64,000 bases of DNA from Leptospira andrefontaineae (GCF_004770105.1 NZ_RQEY01000012.1:186001-250000), one strand, 5' to 3'. Shown: positions 47,375 to 58,021, numbered from the stretch's first letter. Made by a program: numbers and translations. Notes: generated by a model from the letters alone, not told the origin.

Positions 47375-48670
47375 CTATTCCGCCACCATATGAGCTGGTT
47401 GCCCCGTAGAAGCCAGTAATGTTCTCCATAAAGTACTTTTGGTAGGCTGAAGAACCTTTCTTTCTTGGATAGCTATATCGATCGGAAGATGGGTAAACAC
47501 ATTATTCCACATGCCGATCACTATATCCGTTTTACCTGCCATTGCCGCATGCACTGCATTCTGGGCCAAAAATCCGCAGAATATAGAATCCTCAGGGTTT
47601 GCAGGAATCGAACGAATGATATAACTTGGATCTATATATTTCACATTCACTTCTATCTTCTCTGCTTTGAAGAAGTCCTGGATGGAATTTTTGAGATACA
47701 CTCCAATATCGCCTAATTTTAGATTTCCGGAAGCGTCTCTTTCTTCGTTTTTGCCGAAAAACTTTTGGCCCGCACCTTCTGCCACAATGATCACTGCGTG
47801 TTCTCTCGTTAAGATCCTATTTTTTAAAACATCTAAGAAGGAACCTTTTCCTTTCAGATCAAAATCGACTTCAGGGATCAGGCAATAGTTCACGTTTTGA
47901 GAAGCCAGAGCTGCGTTCACTGCGATAAAACCGGAATGCCTACCCATCAATTTTACTACACCGATCCCATTTGGTGCACCTTTCGCTTCCACATGAGCAC
48001 ATTCTACAGCTTCCATCGCTTTGGAGAAGGCGGTAGAAAATCCGAATGTTTTTTGAACATAATTGATATCGTTATCTATAGTTTTGGGAACCCCAATGAC
48101 GGAGATCTCTTCCCCCCTTCTGTCTATCTCACTTACGATCTCTTTGGCTCCTCTTAAGGTTCCATCTCCTCCGATGCAGAATAACATCTTAACTCCATAC
48201 AAAGAGAGTCTATCTACCATGTCGGAAGGGTCTTGGTTTCCTCTGGAAGATGCGAGAATGGTACCTCCGTCCCTTCCGATATGAGCTACATTTTCCGGAT
48301 TTAGCTCGATAGGCTTATGATCAAATTTTTTGACAAGGCCTTGGTAACCGTAAGGAAATCCAAGGATACGTTTAACCCCGTATCTATAATTTAATTCCAT
48401 TACGATGCCTCGGATCACGTCGTTGATCCCTGGACAAAGCCCTCCACAGGTCACGATCCCGGCAGTCACTTCTTTTGGGTCGAAGTAGATCTTCTTTCGA
48501 GGACCCGCTTGTTCAAAAAATTCGGCTCCTTCTCCAATATATTCCTTCCAGCTCTCTTCCGTTTCGAATACCGTCTTGAAAACTACCTTGGATTCGTCTC
48601 CGGTGTAATATTCATAAGCGGCAGGACTTTCAATTTTGCAAGGTCCGAAATTTCTGATCTTTGTGTTCAT
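47375..48670 (-). CDS. 6-phosphofructokinase (ATP-type signature in a plant-like PFK)
   Basis: A 431-residue PFK of the longer group also seen in plants and spirochaetes. GGDGT (167-171) has Gly170, which favours ATP over pyrophosphate. PKTIDND (195-201) has Lys196, as in pyrophosphate enzymes and plant ATP-PFKs. [18 protein letters not shown] and EGAGQKFF are also visible. It phosphorylates fructose-6-phosphate. The combination best fits an ATP-dependent clade-III-like enzyme. Convergent with the phosphatase gene. Confidence 0.88.
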   Translation of the reverse strand: MNTKIRNFGPCKIESPAAYEYYTGDESKVVFKTVFETEESWKEYIGEGAEFFEQAGPRKKIYFDPKEVTAGIVTCGGLCPGINDVIRGIVMELNYRYGVKRILGFPYGYQGLVKKFDHKPIELNPENVAHIGRDGGTILASSRGNQDPSDMVDRLSLYGVKMLFCIGGDGTLRGAKEIVSEIDRRGEEISVIGVPKTIDNDINYVQKTFGFSTAFSKAMEAVECAHVEAKGAPNGIGVVKLMGRHSGFIAVNAALASQNVNYCLIPEVDFDLKGKGSFLDVLKNRILTREHAVIIVAEGAGQKFFGKNEERDASGNLKLGDIGVYLKNSIQDFFKAEKIEVNVKYIDPSYIIRSIPANPEDSIFCGFLAQNAVHAAMAGKTDIVIGMWNNVFTHLPIDIAIQERKVLQPTKSTLWRTLLASTGQPAHMVAE

Positions 48671-48790
48671 TTATACCGATTCCAGGTGAATTATAGAAGG
48701 TCTTATTTTTTGGGAAATATGACGGAATTTTCATTGGCAAAGCAGATTATTCCGTCATATATCAATAAATATAGGATGAGAACCGAGAAG

Positions 48791-49828
48791 ATGACATATG
48801 ATTCCAAATCTCTTCCTAAACGTAAACGCTCGTTCTTTAGAAAGACCTTCCCTTCCCTCTTGCAGGTGATTTTTCCTTTTGTAGCGAGCCTGTCCGTAAT
48901 ATACGGAGAGAACAGTTCTACTTTTTTCTGGGATTCTTTCGACAACTTTTCTAAAAATACGGCCCTATTTTCCCAAAAGGAAATATCTGAAGGCAAAGTC
49001 GAGAAGGAAGAACATAAGGTCCAATTTTTCTCTTCTCTTACATTCAAATATCCTTATGAAATGAAAGTGTTTCAGGAATATATACCGACCGAATCTTCAT
49101 CCGCATCTTTCAATTCTATTCCAGGACTTCCTAATAAATTACCAAACCAACCTAGGATACTTTTACAGAAGAGGGAATTTTTCGCTCTTTATCCTTCTCT
49201 AGGAAGAGAAGAAGTTTTTGTAATGGCGATGAGTATGGGCCAAAGCAAGGACAATAAATCCGAGGCTTATGTAGGAGCTAATACTGAAAGAAGAGCGTTC
49301 GATTCTCTGACAGACGTGAGAGCCACTTCTTCCGTTATGCCTGGTCTAGGTTCTAACCTTTCTAGAGGTTTGGACAACCAAGCTGGGAATTTACTCTTCG
49401 GATATTTACTCGGAAGAGCGGGGATCCAAATGGACTTGGGCTGGAGAATGGCAGGAAATAACGTAGGTTTGGCGATCCCAGAGTCTGCGAAATCTTCCAT
49501 CGGGATCAGCTATTCCTTGGTCTCGAATTCCAGCAGCTTGAACAAGATGGACTTCTTCCTACAAGTATCCGGGATCAAAAGATTTAACGACAAAAGTCTT
49601 TTGCAGATCGATACTCCTCAAGCTTTCAGAGGATGGCAACAAGGTTACGAGTATTATGTGAACCCTGGATTTTCGATCTCTACAAAAAACTTAAGTTTCG
49701 AAGGTTTAGTACGTTTACCTCTTCACCAACCATTTCCAAATACGGACGGACTCTTAACACCTGAAATCCAAGGTATGCTCGGGGTAAAATACAAATTCTC
49801 GGACAGTTCTCCTAACCTACAAAAATAA
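48791..49828 (+). CDS. Exported protein, possibly outer-membrane, unknown function
   Basis: The frame extends to 48509 inside the PFK gene, so the true start is later. ATG 48791 (MTYDSKSLPKRKRSFFRK) is chosen because it precedes a basic stretch and a hydrophobic signal segment (TFPSLLQVIFPFVASLSVIYG), with GAGAA eight bases upstream; ATG 48776 and 48719 are alternatives. The mature part (about 310 residues) has many amphipathic beta segments (GISYSLVSNSS, DFFLQVSGIKRF, GLVRLPLHQ) and ends in a strand LGVKYKFS, suggesting a beta-barrel. No family recognised. Confidence 0.68.
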   Translation: MTYDSKSLPKRKRSFFRKTFPSLLQVIFPFVASLSVIYGENSSTFFWDSFDNFSKNTALFSQKEISEGKVEKEEHKVQFFSSLTFKYPYEMKVFQEYIPTESSSASFNSIPGLPNKLPNQPRILLQKREFFALYPSLGREEVFVMAMSMGQSKDNKSEAYVGANTERRAFDSLTDVRATSSVMPGLGSNLSRGLDNQAGNLLFGYLLGRAGIQMDLGWRMAGNNVGLAIPESAKSSIGISYSLVSNSSSLNKMDFFLQVSGIKRFNDKSLLQIDTPQAFRGWQQGYEYYVNPGFSISTKNLSFEGLVRLPLHQPFPNTDGLLTPEIQGMLGVKYKFSDSSPNLQK

Positions 49829-49895
49829 AAATTAATTTTTTATAATATAATCTTACCGGTCCCCAGTAAATCTTCCAAAGCCAGGAGAAAGGCCT

Positions 49896-50519
49896 ATGAA
49901 AAAAATCAAGTTCCTAATCTTATTCTGCGCCGCAACTGCTATATTCGCCGATGAAGTAGTTTATACCAAAACAGGAAAGAAAATAATCCTTAAAGAAAAT
50001 TTCACCTGGCAATACGCACCTGAACAAAAAGTAGATCCTTCTAAAAAATTAAATACAGGCAGATCTATCCTGAAGGGCGCCGATCAAACAAGTCTGATCA
50101 AAAGTAAATCAGGAGTATATTCCGTTTTTTATAATTCAACTCTTTGGACAAGCGTGACCGAAAATCATGAATTTGCGGAGTTTCATTTCGTAAACCAGGC
50201 AAGAACTGGAAACGCAATGGTTATTTATGAAGGATTAGAGATCCCATTAGAATCATTTCCTGAATTAGTTTTATTAAATGTAGTAAAGACAGATCCGGAT
50301 GCGAGGATCATTAATATTGAAGATTGTTCCGTAAACGGAGTCCCAGGAAAGATCGTCACTTATACCGCTCAAATCAAAGGCCTTAGATTTATTTTTTATT
50401 CTTTTCTATCTAGCGGTAATTTCGGTTCCATTCAGTTCTCTACTTTTACTTTGGAAAGCCAATTCGAGAAAGAGAAGGCGAACTTTGAAAAGGTGATCTC
50501 TGGGTTTGTTTTGAACTAG
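49896..50519 (+). CDS. Exported protein of unknown function
   Basis: A 207-residue protein with a clear signal peptide (MKKIKFLILFCAATAIFA). The first mature segment (EVVYTKTGKKIILKENFTWQY) is the 'key and value with Trp' pattern found in several small periplasmic proteins; the rest is a mixed alpha/beta domain. TATAAT hexamers at about 49840-49850 and AGGAGAAAGG before the ATG indicate its own promoter and good translation. Its stop lies four bases before the first copy of the 14-bp dispersed repeat. Confidence 0.72.
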   Translation: MKKIKFLILFCAATAIFADEVVYTKTGKKIILKENFTWQYAPEQKVDPSKKLNTGRSILKGADQTSLIKSKSGVYSVFYNSTLWTSVTENHEFAEFHFVNQARTGNAMVIYEGLEIPLESFPELVLLNVVKTDPDARIINIEDCSVNGVPGKIVTYTAQIKGLRFIFYSFLSSGNFGSIQFSTFTLESQFEKEKANFEKVISGFVLN

Positions 50520-50523
50520 GGTT

Positions 50524-50611
50524 GTAGTAACTTCGACGAGAATTAGAAGCACGCGATCCAATATAGATCGCGGAATTTGAATTCAGGTCTGAATTTTGTC
50601 GAAGATACTAC
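50524..50611. repeat. Inverted pair of the GTAGTAACTTCGAC repeat with nested palindromes
   Basis: GTAGTAACTTCGAC (50524-50537) faces GTCGAAGATACTAC (50598-50611), the reverse complement with one inner mismatch. Between them lie CGCGATC/GATCGCG (about 50553-50573) and the near-palindrome GAATTCAGGTCTGAATTT. The whole 88-base unit could fold into a branched hairpin, in the style of a REP/BIME or small MITE-like element. It sits between convergent genes and could also serve as a bidirectional terminator. Confidence 0.7.
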
Positions 50612-50922
50612 AAAATTTGCATTTTCTGAAAGGAAAGCTGTAGATCTAACTTGTTAATTTGCTCTTTCTTTCTGCCAAATCGCAGAAAGGAAGTAGTTTT
50701 GCCGGATGTAGTATCTATGACCTCGACCCGAGTCTCCATCACAGGACAGGCAACCTCTTCGCAGCTGATCTCACTCAGCTTTAAGCGTAGATCTTCCCTG
50801 CCAAGCTTCTCCCTGATCTTAGATGCCAACCAAGGATGGAATGGAAACTCTGTTCCAGGCTCCGATTCATCCTGGTATTCAGAATGAACCGGATTTGTAG
50901 TAACTTCGACAAATCGTTTCAT
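50608..50922 (-). CDS. Small conserved-looking protein bracketed by dispersed repeats
   Basis: A 104-residue acidic cytoplasmic protein. The middle (HPWLASKIREKLGREDLRLKL, SEISCEEVACPVMETRVEVID) looks like a folded domain with two cysteines four residues apart, and FGRKKEQINKLDLQ follows; no family is claimed. The N-terminal FVEVTT is encoded by a copy of the dispersed repeat, and the stop codon lies at the edge of another copy. It ends 6 bases before the metH stop on the same strand, so it may be the last gene of the methionine operon. Confidence 0.6.
   Translation of the reverse strand: MKRFVEVTTNPVHSEYQDESEPGTEFPFHPWLASKIREKLGREDLRLKLSEISCEEVACPVMETRVEVIDTTSGKTTSFLRFGRKKEQINKLDLQLSFQKMQIL
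50897..50910 (+). repeat. GTAGTAACTTCGAC repeat copy inside a coding sequence
   Basis: The core is perfect and lies in a perfect 20-base TTTGTAGTAACTTCGACAAA. It encodes residues 4-9 of the 104-residue protein on the minus strand. Confidence 0.8.
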
Positions 50923-50928
50923 TAAAGA

Positions 50929-53900
50929 TTAGACTCTCGAAACCGCCTCTTGGGGATCATAAGCCAAATTTGGAGAAAGCCATTTTTCTACATCGGAAAC
51001 GGTCATTCCTTTCCTATTAGCATAATCTTGGATCTGGTCCTTATTGATCTTCGCCACGGCAAAATACTTAGCATCAGAATGAGCAAAGTATAAACCACTT
51101 ACGGAACTTGCAGGCATCATCGCAAAATGTTCCGTGAGAGTAATACCTGTATTCTTCTCCACTTCTAATAGATCGAATAAGGTCCTCTTCTCGGTATGAT
51201 CCGGACTTGCAGGATAACCTGCCGCAGGACGAATACCCTGATAACGTTCTCGGATCAATTCTTCGGTAGAAAGATTTTCATTAGCCACATAACCCCAAAT
51301 TTCTTTTCTGATCTTCAGGTGCATGTATTCAGCAAAAGCTTCTGCGAAACGATCGCCTAAGGCCTTTGCCATGATGGAATTATAATCATCCAAGCGAGAA
51401 TCGAATATGGATGCAAATGCTTCTACTCCATGGCCAGCAGTGACAGCAAAACCACCAATATAATCAGCGACTCCACTTTCTTTTGGGGCAATATAGTCCG
51501 CTAAACAATAGTTAGGTTCGTCTTTTTCTTCTTTGCTGATTTGTTGACGAAGAGTATGAAAAACAGTCTTAATTTTTGTCCTGGTTTCATCTTCGTAGAC
51601 TTCGATATCGTCGCCGACACTATTCGCAGGGAAGACGCCGATCACTCCTCTGGTCGTATACCTTTTATTAGAAACGATATCTTCTAATAATTTCTGAGCG
51701 TCTTTAAATAATTCTTTGGCTTGTTTACCGTAAGTTTCGCTTTCCAGAATAGAAGGATAACGTCCTTTTAACTCCCAAGCCTGGAAAAATGGGGACCAAT
51801 CTATATAAGGAACAAGTTCCTCTAGAGAGATCTCGTTATCAAAAACTCGAACTCCTACAAAGTTCGGCTTAGTTACCTTGGTTATATTCCAATCCGTAAC
51901 GTATTTATTTTCTCGGGCATCTTCGATAGAAACAAGTTTACGATCGCTTCTAGTATTAAAATAAATTTCCCTTTGGATCTTTTGTTCTTCTTTAATCTGT
52001 TTTATATAATCCGGTTTCAAAGAAGGACTCAAAAGTTTTGAGACTACGTTCACAACTCTGGAAGCATCAATTACGTGGACCACAGGTTGATCATACTTTT
52101 CAGAAATTTTTACGGAAGTATGAGCAGAACTTGTAGTAGCACCACCGATCAACAGAGGAATATCGAAACCGGTTCTTTTCATTTCAGAAGCTACGTGAAC
52201 CATTTCATCCAGAGAAGGAGTGATGAGCCCGGATAAACCGATGATATCTACATTCTCCTTTCTTGCTTCTTCTAAAATTTTCTCACAAGGGACCATTACT
52301 CCGAGGTCTATCACTTCGTAATTATTACACGCGAGAACTACTGCCACGATGTTTTTACCAATATCGTGAACATCTCCTTTCACTGTAGCGATCAAGAATT
52401 TTTGCTTTTTAGAAGCCTGAGCTTGTTTACGGTTCTCTTCTTCCATAAATGGTAGAAGGTAAGCTACGGACTTTTTCATTACCCTAGCACTCTTGACTAC
52501 TTGAGGAAGGAACATCTTTCCGGATCCGAATAGATCACCCACGACCCTCATTCCGTCCATCAAAGGACCTTCGATCACTTGTAATGGTTGATCGTATTTG
52601 AGTCTTGCTTCTTCCGTATCTTGGTCTATGTATTCTACGATTCCTTTTACTAAAGAATATTCTAATCTTTGCTCTACTGTTCCTTCTCTCCAGGCCTCTT
52701 CTTTTTTCTCGACCTTCTCACCTGACTTAAAGGATTCTGCAAATTCTATCAATCTTTCAGTCGCATCAGATCTTCTGTTTAAGAGAACGTCTTCTACTCT
52801 CTCCAAAAGATCCTTAGGAATTTCTTCGTAAACTGCTAGCATACCTGCGTTTACAATCGCCATATCCATTCCAGCTTTGATCGCATAGAATAAGAATGCA
52901 GAGTGCATTGCTTCCCTTACTGGGTTATTTCCACGGAAAGAGAAGGAAATATTACTTAAACCACCGCTGATTTTCGCACCTGGACAAACAGCTTTGATCT
53001 CTTTGATTGCTTCTATAAAATCGACTGCATAATTATTATGTTCTTCTATCCCCGTCCCTACAGTCAGAATGTTCGGATCGAAGATAATATCAAAAGGAGA
53101 AAAATCCGCTTTCTCCACTAATAGATCATAAGCTCTTTTGCAAATACGGACCTTATCGTCCTTTGTAGCGGCCTGACCTTGTTCATCGAAAGCCATTACG
53201 ATCACAGAAGCACCATACATCTTGATCGTTTTTGCCTGTTGTAAAAACTTTTCTTCTCCTTCTTTCAAAGAAATAGAGTTTACGATCGGTTTTCCTTGGA
53301 TACATTTTAATCCTGTCTCCAAAACAGACCATTTGGAACTATCTACCATGAAAGGAACCTTCGCAATATCAGGTTCTACCGCGATCAAGTTTAAGAATTC
53401 TTTCATCGAAGCTTCTCCATCCAAAAGAGCCTCGTCGAAATTTATATCTATTACGTTAGCTCCTGCTTCTACCTGTTGCAACGCAACCGATACCGCTTCT
53501 TCAAAGTTTCCTTCTAAGATCAGCTTTTTGAATTTAGGAGAACCGGTTACGTTAGTCCTCTCTCCAATTAAGACAAAACCTGTTGCTTCATCTATATTCA
53601 AAGGTTCTAATCCGGATAATCTGGTTTTTCCTTCTATCTCCGGTATGATCCTAGGCTTTTTGCCTTGGACAGCCTTAGCACCTTCTTTAATGTGAGCCGG
53701 AGTAGTTCCACAACATCCTCCTGCAATATTCAACCAACCTTGATTGGAAAAATCGTCCAAAAAATTCCCAAATTCTTCCGGAGTTTGGTCATAGCCACCA
53801 AATGCGTTAGGCAAACCTGCATTCGGATAACAACTAATATAACAACCTGAGATCCTGGACAATTCTTCTATATAAGGTCTCATCTCTCCTGCGCCCAAGG

Positions 53901-54666
53901 CACAATTTATCCCTACAGAAAGAGGGTTTGCATGATAGATTGAATTGTAGAATGCCTCGATCGTCTGTCCTGACAAAGTTCTTCCAGAAGCGTCGGTGAT
54001 CGTAACAGACAGAGATACAGGAATCCGTACATTCAAATCTTTGAATACGTTCTCAATTGCAACGATGATCGCTTTCAGATTTAAAGTATCAATATTCGTT
54101 TCGGAAAGAAGAATATCCACTCCCTCTTCCACTAGCGCTCTCACCTGCTCATAAAACGTTTCTACCAATTCGTCAAAGGTTACCGCACGGAATGCAGGAT
54201 TATTTACATCGGGAGAAAGAGAAGCTGTTCTTGTAGTGGGCCCAATAGATCCTGCAAGGAATAACGGCTGATCCGGATGAGTTTTGGAGAACTTTTCCAT
54301 TGCAGCGCGGGCAACCTTCACTGCCTTTCTATTCAGCTCATCAACATAAGCTTCTGCATTATAATCTGCTTGAGAAATTCTGTTTGAGCTAAACGTATTC
54401 GTTTCTAATATATTCGCTCCTGCTTCCAAAAACTTATAATGTATTTCTTCGATCACTTCCGGTTTAGTAATTACCAGAAGATCGTTATTTCCCTTTAGTG
54501 CAGAAGGATGGTCTTTAAGTCTTTCGTCTCGGAAGTCTTCTTCTCCCAAACCATACCTTTGGATCATAGTTCCCATTGCGCCGTCAAGAACCAGTATTCT
54601 TTCTTCTAATAACTTTAGAAGTTCTTGTGCTTTTGGGTTTGTATATGTGGGAAATTTATGTTTCAT
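50929..54666 (-). CDS. metH: Cobalamin-dependent methionine synthase
   Basis: The full-length 1245-residue enzyme has all four modules: homocysteine/zinc domain (1-340; NCALG and [10 protein letters not shown] cysteines near 253 and 317), methyltetrahydrofolate domain (about 360-620; IGERTNVTG), cobalamin domain (about 650-890; DVHDIGKN near 763, His about 765) and the SAM reactivation domain (about 900-1240; [12 protein letters not shown] near 1146). It methylates homocysteine to methionine. Its ATG overlaps the ferredoxin stop (ATGA), so the two are translated together. Confidence 0.97.
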   Translation of the reverse strand: MKHKFPTYTNPKAQELLKLLEERILVLDGAMGTMIQRYGLGEEDFRDERLKDHPSALKGNNDLLVITKPEVIEEIHYKFLEAGANILETNTFSSNRISQADYNAEAYVDELNRKAVKVARAAMEKFSKTHPDQPLFLAGSIGPTTRTASLSPDVNNPAFRAVTFDELVETFYEQVRALVEEGVDILLSETNIDTLNLKAIIVAIENVFKDLNVRIPVSLSVTITDASGRTLSGQTIEAFYNSIYHANPLSVGINCALGAGEMRPYIEELSRISGCYISCYPNAGLPNAFGGYDQTPEEFGNFLDDFSNQGWLNIAGGCCGTTPAHIKEGAKAVQGKKPRIIPEIEGKTRLSGLEPLNIDEATGFVLIGERTNVTGSPKFKKLILEGNFEEAVSVALQQVEAGANVIDINFDEALLDGEASMKEFLNLIAVEPDIAKVPFMVDSSKWSVLETGLKCIQGKPIVNSISLKEGEEKFLQQAKTIKMYGASVIVMAFDEQGQAATKDDKVRICKRAYDLLVEKADFSPFDIIFDPNILTVGTGIEEHNNYAVDFIEAIKEIKAVCPGAKISGGLSNISFSFRGNNPVREAMHSAFLFYAIKAGMDMAIVNAGMLAVYEEIPKDLLERVEDVLLNRRSDATERLIEFAESFKSGEKVEKKEEAWREGTVEQRLEYSLVKGIVEYIDQDTEEARLKYDQPLQVIEGPLMDGMRVVGDLFGSGKMFLPQVVKSARVMKKSVAYLLPFMEEENRKQAQASKKQKFLIATVKGDVHDIGKNIVAVVLACNNYEVIDLGVMVPCEKILEEARKENVDIIGLSGLITPSLDEMVHVASEMKRTGFDIPLLIGGATTSSAHTSVKISEKYDQPVVHVIDASRVVNVVSKLLSPSLKPDYIKQIKEEQKIQREIYFNTRSDRKLVSIEDARENKYVTDWNITKVTKPNFVGVRVFDNEISLEELVPYIDWSPFFQAWELKGRYPSILESETYGKQAKELFKDAQKLLEDIVSNKRYTTRGVIGVFPANSVGDDIEVYEDETRTKIKTVFHTLRQQISKEEKDEPNYCLADYIAPKESGVADYIGGFAVTAGHGVEAFASIFDSRLDDYNSIMAKALGDRFAEAFAEYMHLKIRKEIWGYVANENLSTEELIRERYQGIRPAAGYPASPDHTEKRTLFDLLEVEKNTGITLTEHFAMMPASSVSGLYFAHSDAKYFAVAKINKDQIQDYANRKGMTVSDVEKWLSPNLAYDPQEAVSRV

Positions 54667-54962
54667 AATTCTTTAATATTGCAGTGTTTGTCTAGAAGAG
54701 GTTTTTTAAGATCGTTGATCATTGGTAACGTTTTCGATTCTTTTGCGTTCAAAACGATCCAATCTTTCCATATCACCGGCACCTCATCCTCCGGGAAGAT
54801 GGCATTCACCGGACATTCTCTCAAACAATCATTACAATTGATACAAATGTCCGGATCTATAACTAAGTAGTCCTTTCCTTCTCGGAAAGCTTCTACAGGA
54901 CAGGCAGCAGCACAGTAAGTAATTTTGCACCCTACGCAGGGCTCAGTTACTACGTATGCCAC
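54663..54962 (-). CDS. Small 2[4Fe-4S] or 7Fe ferredoxin in the methionine operon
   Basis: A 99-residue ferredoxin with two clusters of cysteines: [14 protein letters not shown] (about 9-22) and [12 protein letters not shown] (about 40-51). The extra spacing in the first motif resembles 7Fe (3Fe-4S/4Fe-4S) ferredoxins of the FdxA type. The GTG start is preceded by AAAGGAGAGG. Lying between ahcY and metH and overlapping metH, it is a candidate electron donor for reactivating oxidised cobalamin in MetH, in place of the flavodoxin used in E. coli; that is inference. Confidence 0.88.
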   Translation of the reverse strand: MAYVVTEPCVGCKITYCAAACPVEAFREGKDYLVIDPDICINCNDCLRECPVNAIFPEDEVPVIWKDWIVLNAKESKTLPMINDLKKPLLDKHCNIKEL

Positions 54963-54980
54963 CGACCTCTCCTTTATCGA

Positions 54981-56294
54981 TTAATAGCGGTAGTGTTCCG
55001 GTTTGAACGGACCTTCTACCGGCACTCCGATATACTCAGCTTGTTTAGCGTTTAATGTGGTTAGGCGAACTCCTAATTGCTCCAAATGTAACGCTGCAAC
55101 TTTCTCATCTAATTTTTTAGGCAATCTATAGACGCCGATCTCGTACTTATTGTTCCAAAGTTCGATCTGAGCCAATACTTGGTTCGTGAAAGAACAGGAC
55201 ATTACGAAAGATGGGTGACCAGTTGCGCAACCCAAGTTCACCAAACGACCTTCTGCAAGAACGATGATGGATCTAGCATTCTCGAAAGTGTATTTGTCTA
55301 CTTGAGGTTTGATTTCTTTCTTAACTACGCCCTTTTCAGCGTTCAATCTGGACATTTGGATTTCAGTGTCGAAGTGTCCGATATTGCAAAGAATCGCGCC
55401 GTCTTTCATTGCTTTCATGTGTTCAAGGGAAATAATGTCGTCGTTTCCTGTCGCAGTTACTACAATATCCACGAATTCAATCGCATCTTCTACCCTTAGA
55501 ACTTGGTATCCTTCCATTACTGCCTGAAGAGCGCAGATTGGATCGATTTCAGTAACGATTACTCTAGCGCCGAAATTGCGTAAAGAAGCAGCAGAACCCT
55601 TCCCAACGTCTCCGTAACCACAAACAAGAGCAACCTTTCCAGCAAGCATCACGTCAGTTGCACGTTTGATACCGTCTGCTAATGATTCTCTACAACCGTA
55701 TAAGTTGTCGAATTTAGACTTGGTAACGGAATCGTTCACGTTAATCGCAGGAAGTTTTAACTCGCCTTTTTTGAGAAGTTTTTCGAGGCCTTTTACTCCT
55801 GTAGTAGTTTCTTCAGAAACTCCTTTGATCTCTGCAAGAAGTTGAGGATATTTCTCGTGAACATACATGGTGAGATCTCCACCATCGTCCAGGATCATGT
55901 TAGGGCCTTTTCCATCTTCGAAGAAAATGGTTTGCTCAACGCACCACCAGTATTCTTCCTCTGTTTCACCTTTCCAAGCGAACACAGGAACTCCGGTTTT
56001 TGCGATAGCAGCTGCTGCATGGTCTTGTGTAGAGAAGATATTGCAAGAAGACCAACGAACTTCCGCTCCAAGCTCAGTTAGAGTTTCAATCAGGACTGCA
56101 GTTTGGATAGTCATGTGAAGGGAACCCGCAATACGCGCACCTTTCAGAGGCTGCTTCCCTTTATATTCTTTGCGTAAGGACATCAGACCTGGCATTTCTT
56201 TTTCTGCCAGAATGATTTCTTCGCGACCCCAGTCCGCGAGAGAAATGTCTTTAACCTTATATTTTAAACCTTTTTCTTGTATTGTAGCGGACAT
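54981..56294 (-). CDS. ahcY: S-adenosylhomocysteine hydrolase
   Basis: A 437-residue enzyme with the NAD loop [10 protein letters not shown] (about 222-231), active-site regions [10 protein letters not shown] and [12 protein letters not shown], and the C-terminal PFKPEHYRY. It splits S-adenosylhomocysteine to adenosine and homocysteine, the substrate of MetH next door. The ATG overlaps the regulator's TAA (TAATG), with GGAGGA inside the regulator's last codons as the ribosome-binding site. Confidence 0.97.
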   Translation of the reverse strand: MSATIQEKGLKYKVKDISLADWGREEIILAEKEMPGLMSLRKEYKGKQPLKGARIAGSLHMTIQTAVLIETLTELGAEVRWSSCNIFSTQDHAAAAIAKTGVPVFAWKGETEEEYWWCVEQTIFFEDGKGPNMILDDGGDLTMYVHEKYPQLLAEIKGVSEETTTGVKGLEKLLKKGELKLPAINVNDSVTKSKFDNLYGCRESLADGIKRATDVMLAGKVALVCGYGDVGKGSAASLRNFGARVIVTEIDPICALQAVMEGYQVLRVEDAIEFVDIVVTATGNDDIISLEHMKAMKDGAILCNIGHFDTEIQMSRLNAEKGVVKKEIKPQVDKYTFENARSIIVLAEGRLVNLGCATGHPSFVMSCSFTNQVLAQIELWNNKYEIGVYRLPKKLDEKVAALHLEQLGVRLTTLNAKQAEYIGVPVEGPFKPEHYRY

Positions 56295-57337
56295 TAAAGT
56301 CCTCCTCTTTTCTTAGCTTTAATTATTAATACTTTGAAGTATTTCTGAGATTCTACTTCTTCGATAGATTCAAGACTAAAGCCAGTATGGTTCAGCCAAT
56401 CTGTGAGAAGTTCCGACTCGAATCCGAGCCATAAATCGGCGAAATTATCGCGCATGATTTCTTGGTTGTGTTTCTTTAAATCTACGATGATGAAAACACC
56501 ATCGTCTTTTAGAACTTTATGTATTTCTTTCATAGCCTGAGGCGGGTTGGAAAGGTGGTGGAGGACCATCGAAGCTACGACAGAATCTGCCGACTGGCTC
56601 AGATTCTCAGGCAAAGTTTCAATCTCAGAAGTAAACAATTGAACTTGAGAATTATTCAAGAAGGAACTTCTTGCCTCTTTAATCATCTTTTCAGAAGAAT
56701 CGATCCCGATCACTTCCTGGCTCTTCGTCAATAAATAAGGAATTAAGCCGCCAGGACCGCATCCAAGGTCTAAGATCCGACGAGAATGTTCCGGAAGTAG
56801 ATCAAGGATCTTATTTCTATATAAAACCGGATCCAGAACATCACTTTGGATGCTTTCCCAATTCTGAGCGACATCATCGAAGTATTTTGATCTTTTCAGA
56901 TCTCTTTGTCTGAGTATATCTTTAGTCTTAGTGAAATCTTGTTCTGAATATGGAAGATTCTTTTCAAAATCCAGAAGAAGTGTATGAAATCTTGCAGAAA
57001 AATCTTGTGAATCGTCGTTTGAAACTTTAGGGCTATAATATACCCAAGAACCTTCACGTTGAAATGTCAAAAATCCTGCATCCGCTAATATCTTTAGATG
57101 CCTAGAGATCCTGGATTGCCCCATGTCCAAAACTTCCGTTATTTCCTGAACATTGAGAGGAGCAATAGAGAGTATCCGAAGAACTCGAATACGGGTTTCA
57201 TCTGATAACGCCTTTATCGCGAGTAGAATGTCCCGGTCCTGAAAAGTTCCCTTTCCCGCAGAAAGCGCAACGATTGAATCTGAGTAAGTTTCGACAGATT
57301 CTCTTTCTAAGAATGTATCCTTTAGCGACATTTTCAA
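56294..57337 (-). CDS. ArsR-family repressor fused to a SAM-dependent methyltransferase domain
   Basis: A 347-residue fusion protein. Residues about 32-110 are an ArsR winged helix ([35 protein letters not shown], recognition helix QSRISRHLK), and about 160-330 a class I methyltransferase ([12 protein letters not shown] loop, [17 protein letters not shown]). Related ArsR-methyltransferase fusions, SahR in proteobacteria, control S-adenosylhomocysteine recycling. Here it heads ahcY-ferredoxin-metH, which fits a sensor of SAH or SAM. A palindrome lies 17 bases upstream. Confidence 0.92.
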   Translation of the reverse strand: MKMSLKDTFLERESVETYSDSIVALSAGKGTFQDRDILLAIKALSDETRIRVLRILSIAPLNVQEITEVLDMGQSRISRHLKILADAGFLTFQREGSWVYYSPKVSNDDSQDFSARFHTLLLDFEKNLPYSEQDFTKTKDILRQRDLKRSKYFDDVAQNWESIQSDVLDPVLYRNKILDLLPEHSRRILDLGCGPGGLIPYLLTKSQEVIGIDSSEKMIKEARSSFLNNSQVQLFTSEIETLPENLSQSADSVVASMVLHHLSNPPQAMKEIHKVLKDDGVFIIVDLKKHNQEIMRDNFADLWLGFESELLTDWLNHTGFSLESIEEVESQKYFKVLIIKAKKRGGL

Positions 57338-57354
57338 GGGCCTTCTAACGAGAT

Positions 57355-57370
57355 ATCAAGATATCTTGAT
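57355..57370. promoter_or_regulatory. Candidate operator of the methionine-cycle operon
   Basis: ATCAAGATATCTTGAT is a perfect 16-bp palindrome, 17 bases before the regulator's ATG, in the position where a TTGCTT-like and TTGATA-like promoter would overlap it. ArsR proteins bind such AT-rich dyads as dimers, so auto-repression of the whole operon is likely. Confidence 0.7.
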
Positions 57371-57441
57371 TTCTTCAAGCAAAAATTGTCTCTTTTTTAA
57401 GAGTAATTATGTCTTACCAAATAATCGTTACGATACGAATG

Positions 57442-57990
57442 CTAATTCCAATCTGGAGATCCCCTTTCCAGGATAAATTTACGAGGCCAACCTACTAATA
57501 TAATCCGAACCTCTCTTGTTTCTAAATTCAAAACACGGCGAATATCTATGATCCTTGAAGTCGGCGCCTTTCGATTTCGCCAAAAATGAGAAAGAATTCT
57601 TTCATCTACTTCAAGTGAGTCCCAATGAATCATTAATACGATTATGTAATTCATTGAAACTCCATGTGCGAGAGCTACATTTCTTAACTCCTGATAATTT
57701 TCTTCTTTCGGACGATAACTATGACGGACCAGGCTTTGGCCTTTAGCCTGAAAGGAAGTTCGGAGTGGGTTTCGTCCAATATATCTCTGGGACTGAAGCA
57801 ACAAGCTATACTTCTCTTGCAAACGCCTCAAATATCTTGGAAAGTTTCGTTTACAATCGACAGGAACTTTTCTCCAAAGCCTTTCCGGAACCAATGCCGT
57901 AGACGGATATCGATTCTGAACAATCTTTGCCTTTCGTTTGAGCTTCTCATTTTGGAAAACGGTAGAGATCATACTCTCTTCGTTTCCCAA
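57442..57990 (-). CDS. Probable DUF1564 (Leptospira-type) protein
   Basis: A 182-residue basic protein with a RNFPRYLRRLQEKYSLLLQS stretch, YRPKEENYQELRNVALAHGVSMNYIIVLMIHWD and no membrane segment. The order of Arg/Lys-rich helix followed by a 'LRxxALAHGVSxNYIxxxxI' helix resembles the DUF1564 family, which is expanded in Leptospira and has no known function; possibly nucleic-acid-binding (ribbon-helix-helix-like C-terminus). Family assignment from pattern memory. Upstream of the methionine operon and on the same strand. Confidence 0.65.
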   Translation of the reverse strand: MGNEESMISTVFQNEKLKRKAKIVQNRYPSTALVPERLWRKVPVDCKRNFPRYLRRLQEKYSLLLQSQRYIGRNPLRTSFQAKGQSLVRHSYRPKEENYQELRNVALAHGVSMNYIIVLMIHWDSLEVDERILSHFWRNRKAPTSRIIDIRRVLNLETREVRIILVGWPRKFILERGSPDWN

Positions 57991-58021
57991 ACTTAAGTTA
58001 TTGCGTGAGGATTTTTAAATT

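Noticed and set aside
48509..48790. Extended N-terminus of the exported protein at 48.8 kb
   Set aside because: The first 50 codons overlap the PFK gene and the rest lack a ribosome-binding site; a later start gives a proper signal peptide.
57285..57305. A copy of the dispersed repeat in the ArsR-methyltransferase gene (GTAAGTTTCGAC)
   Set aside because: Only a short loose match; does not have the 14-base core.
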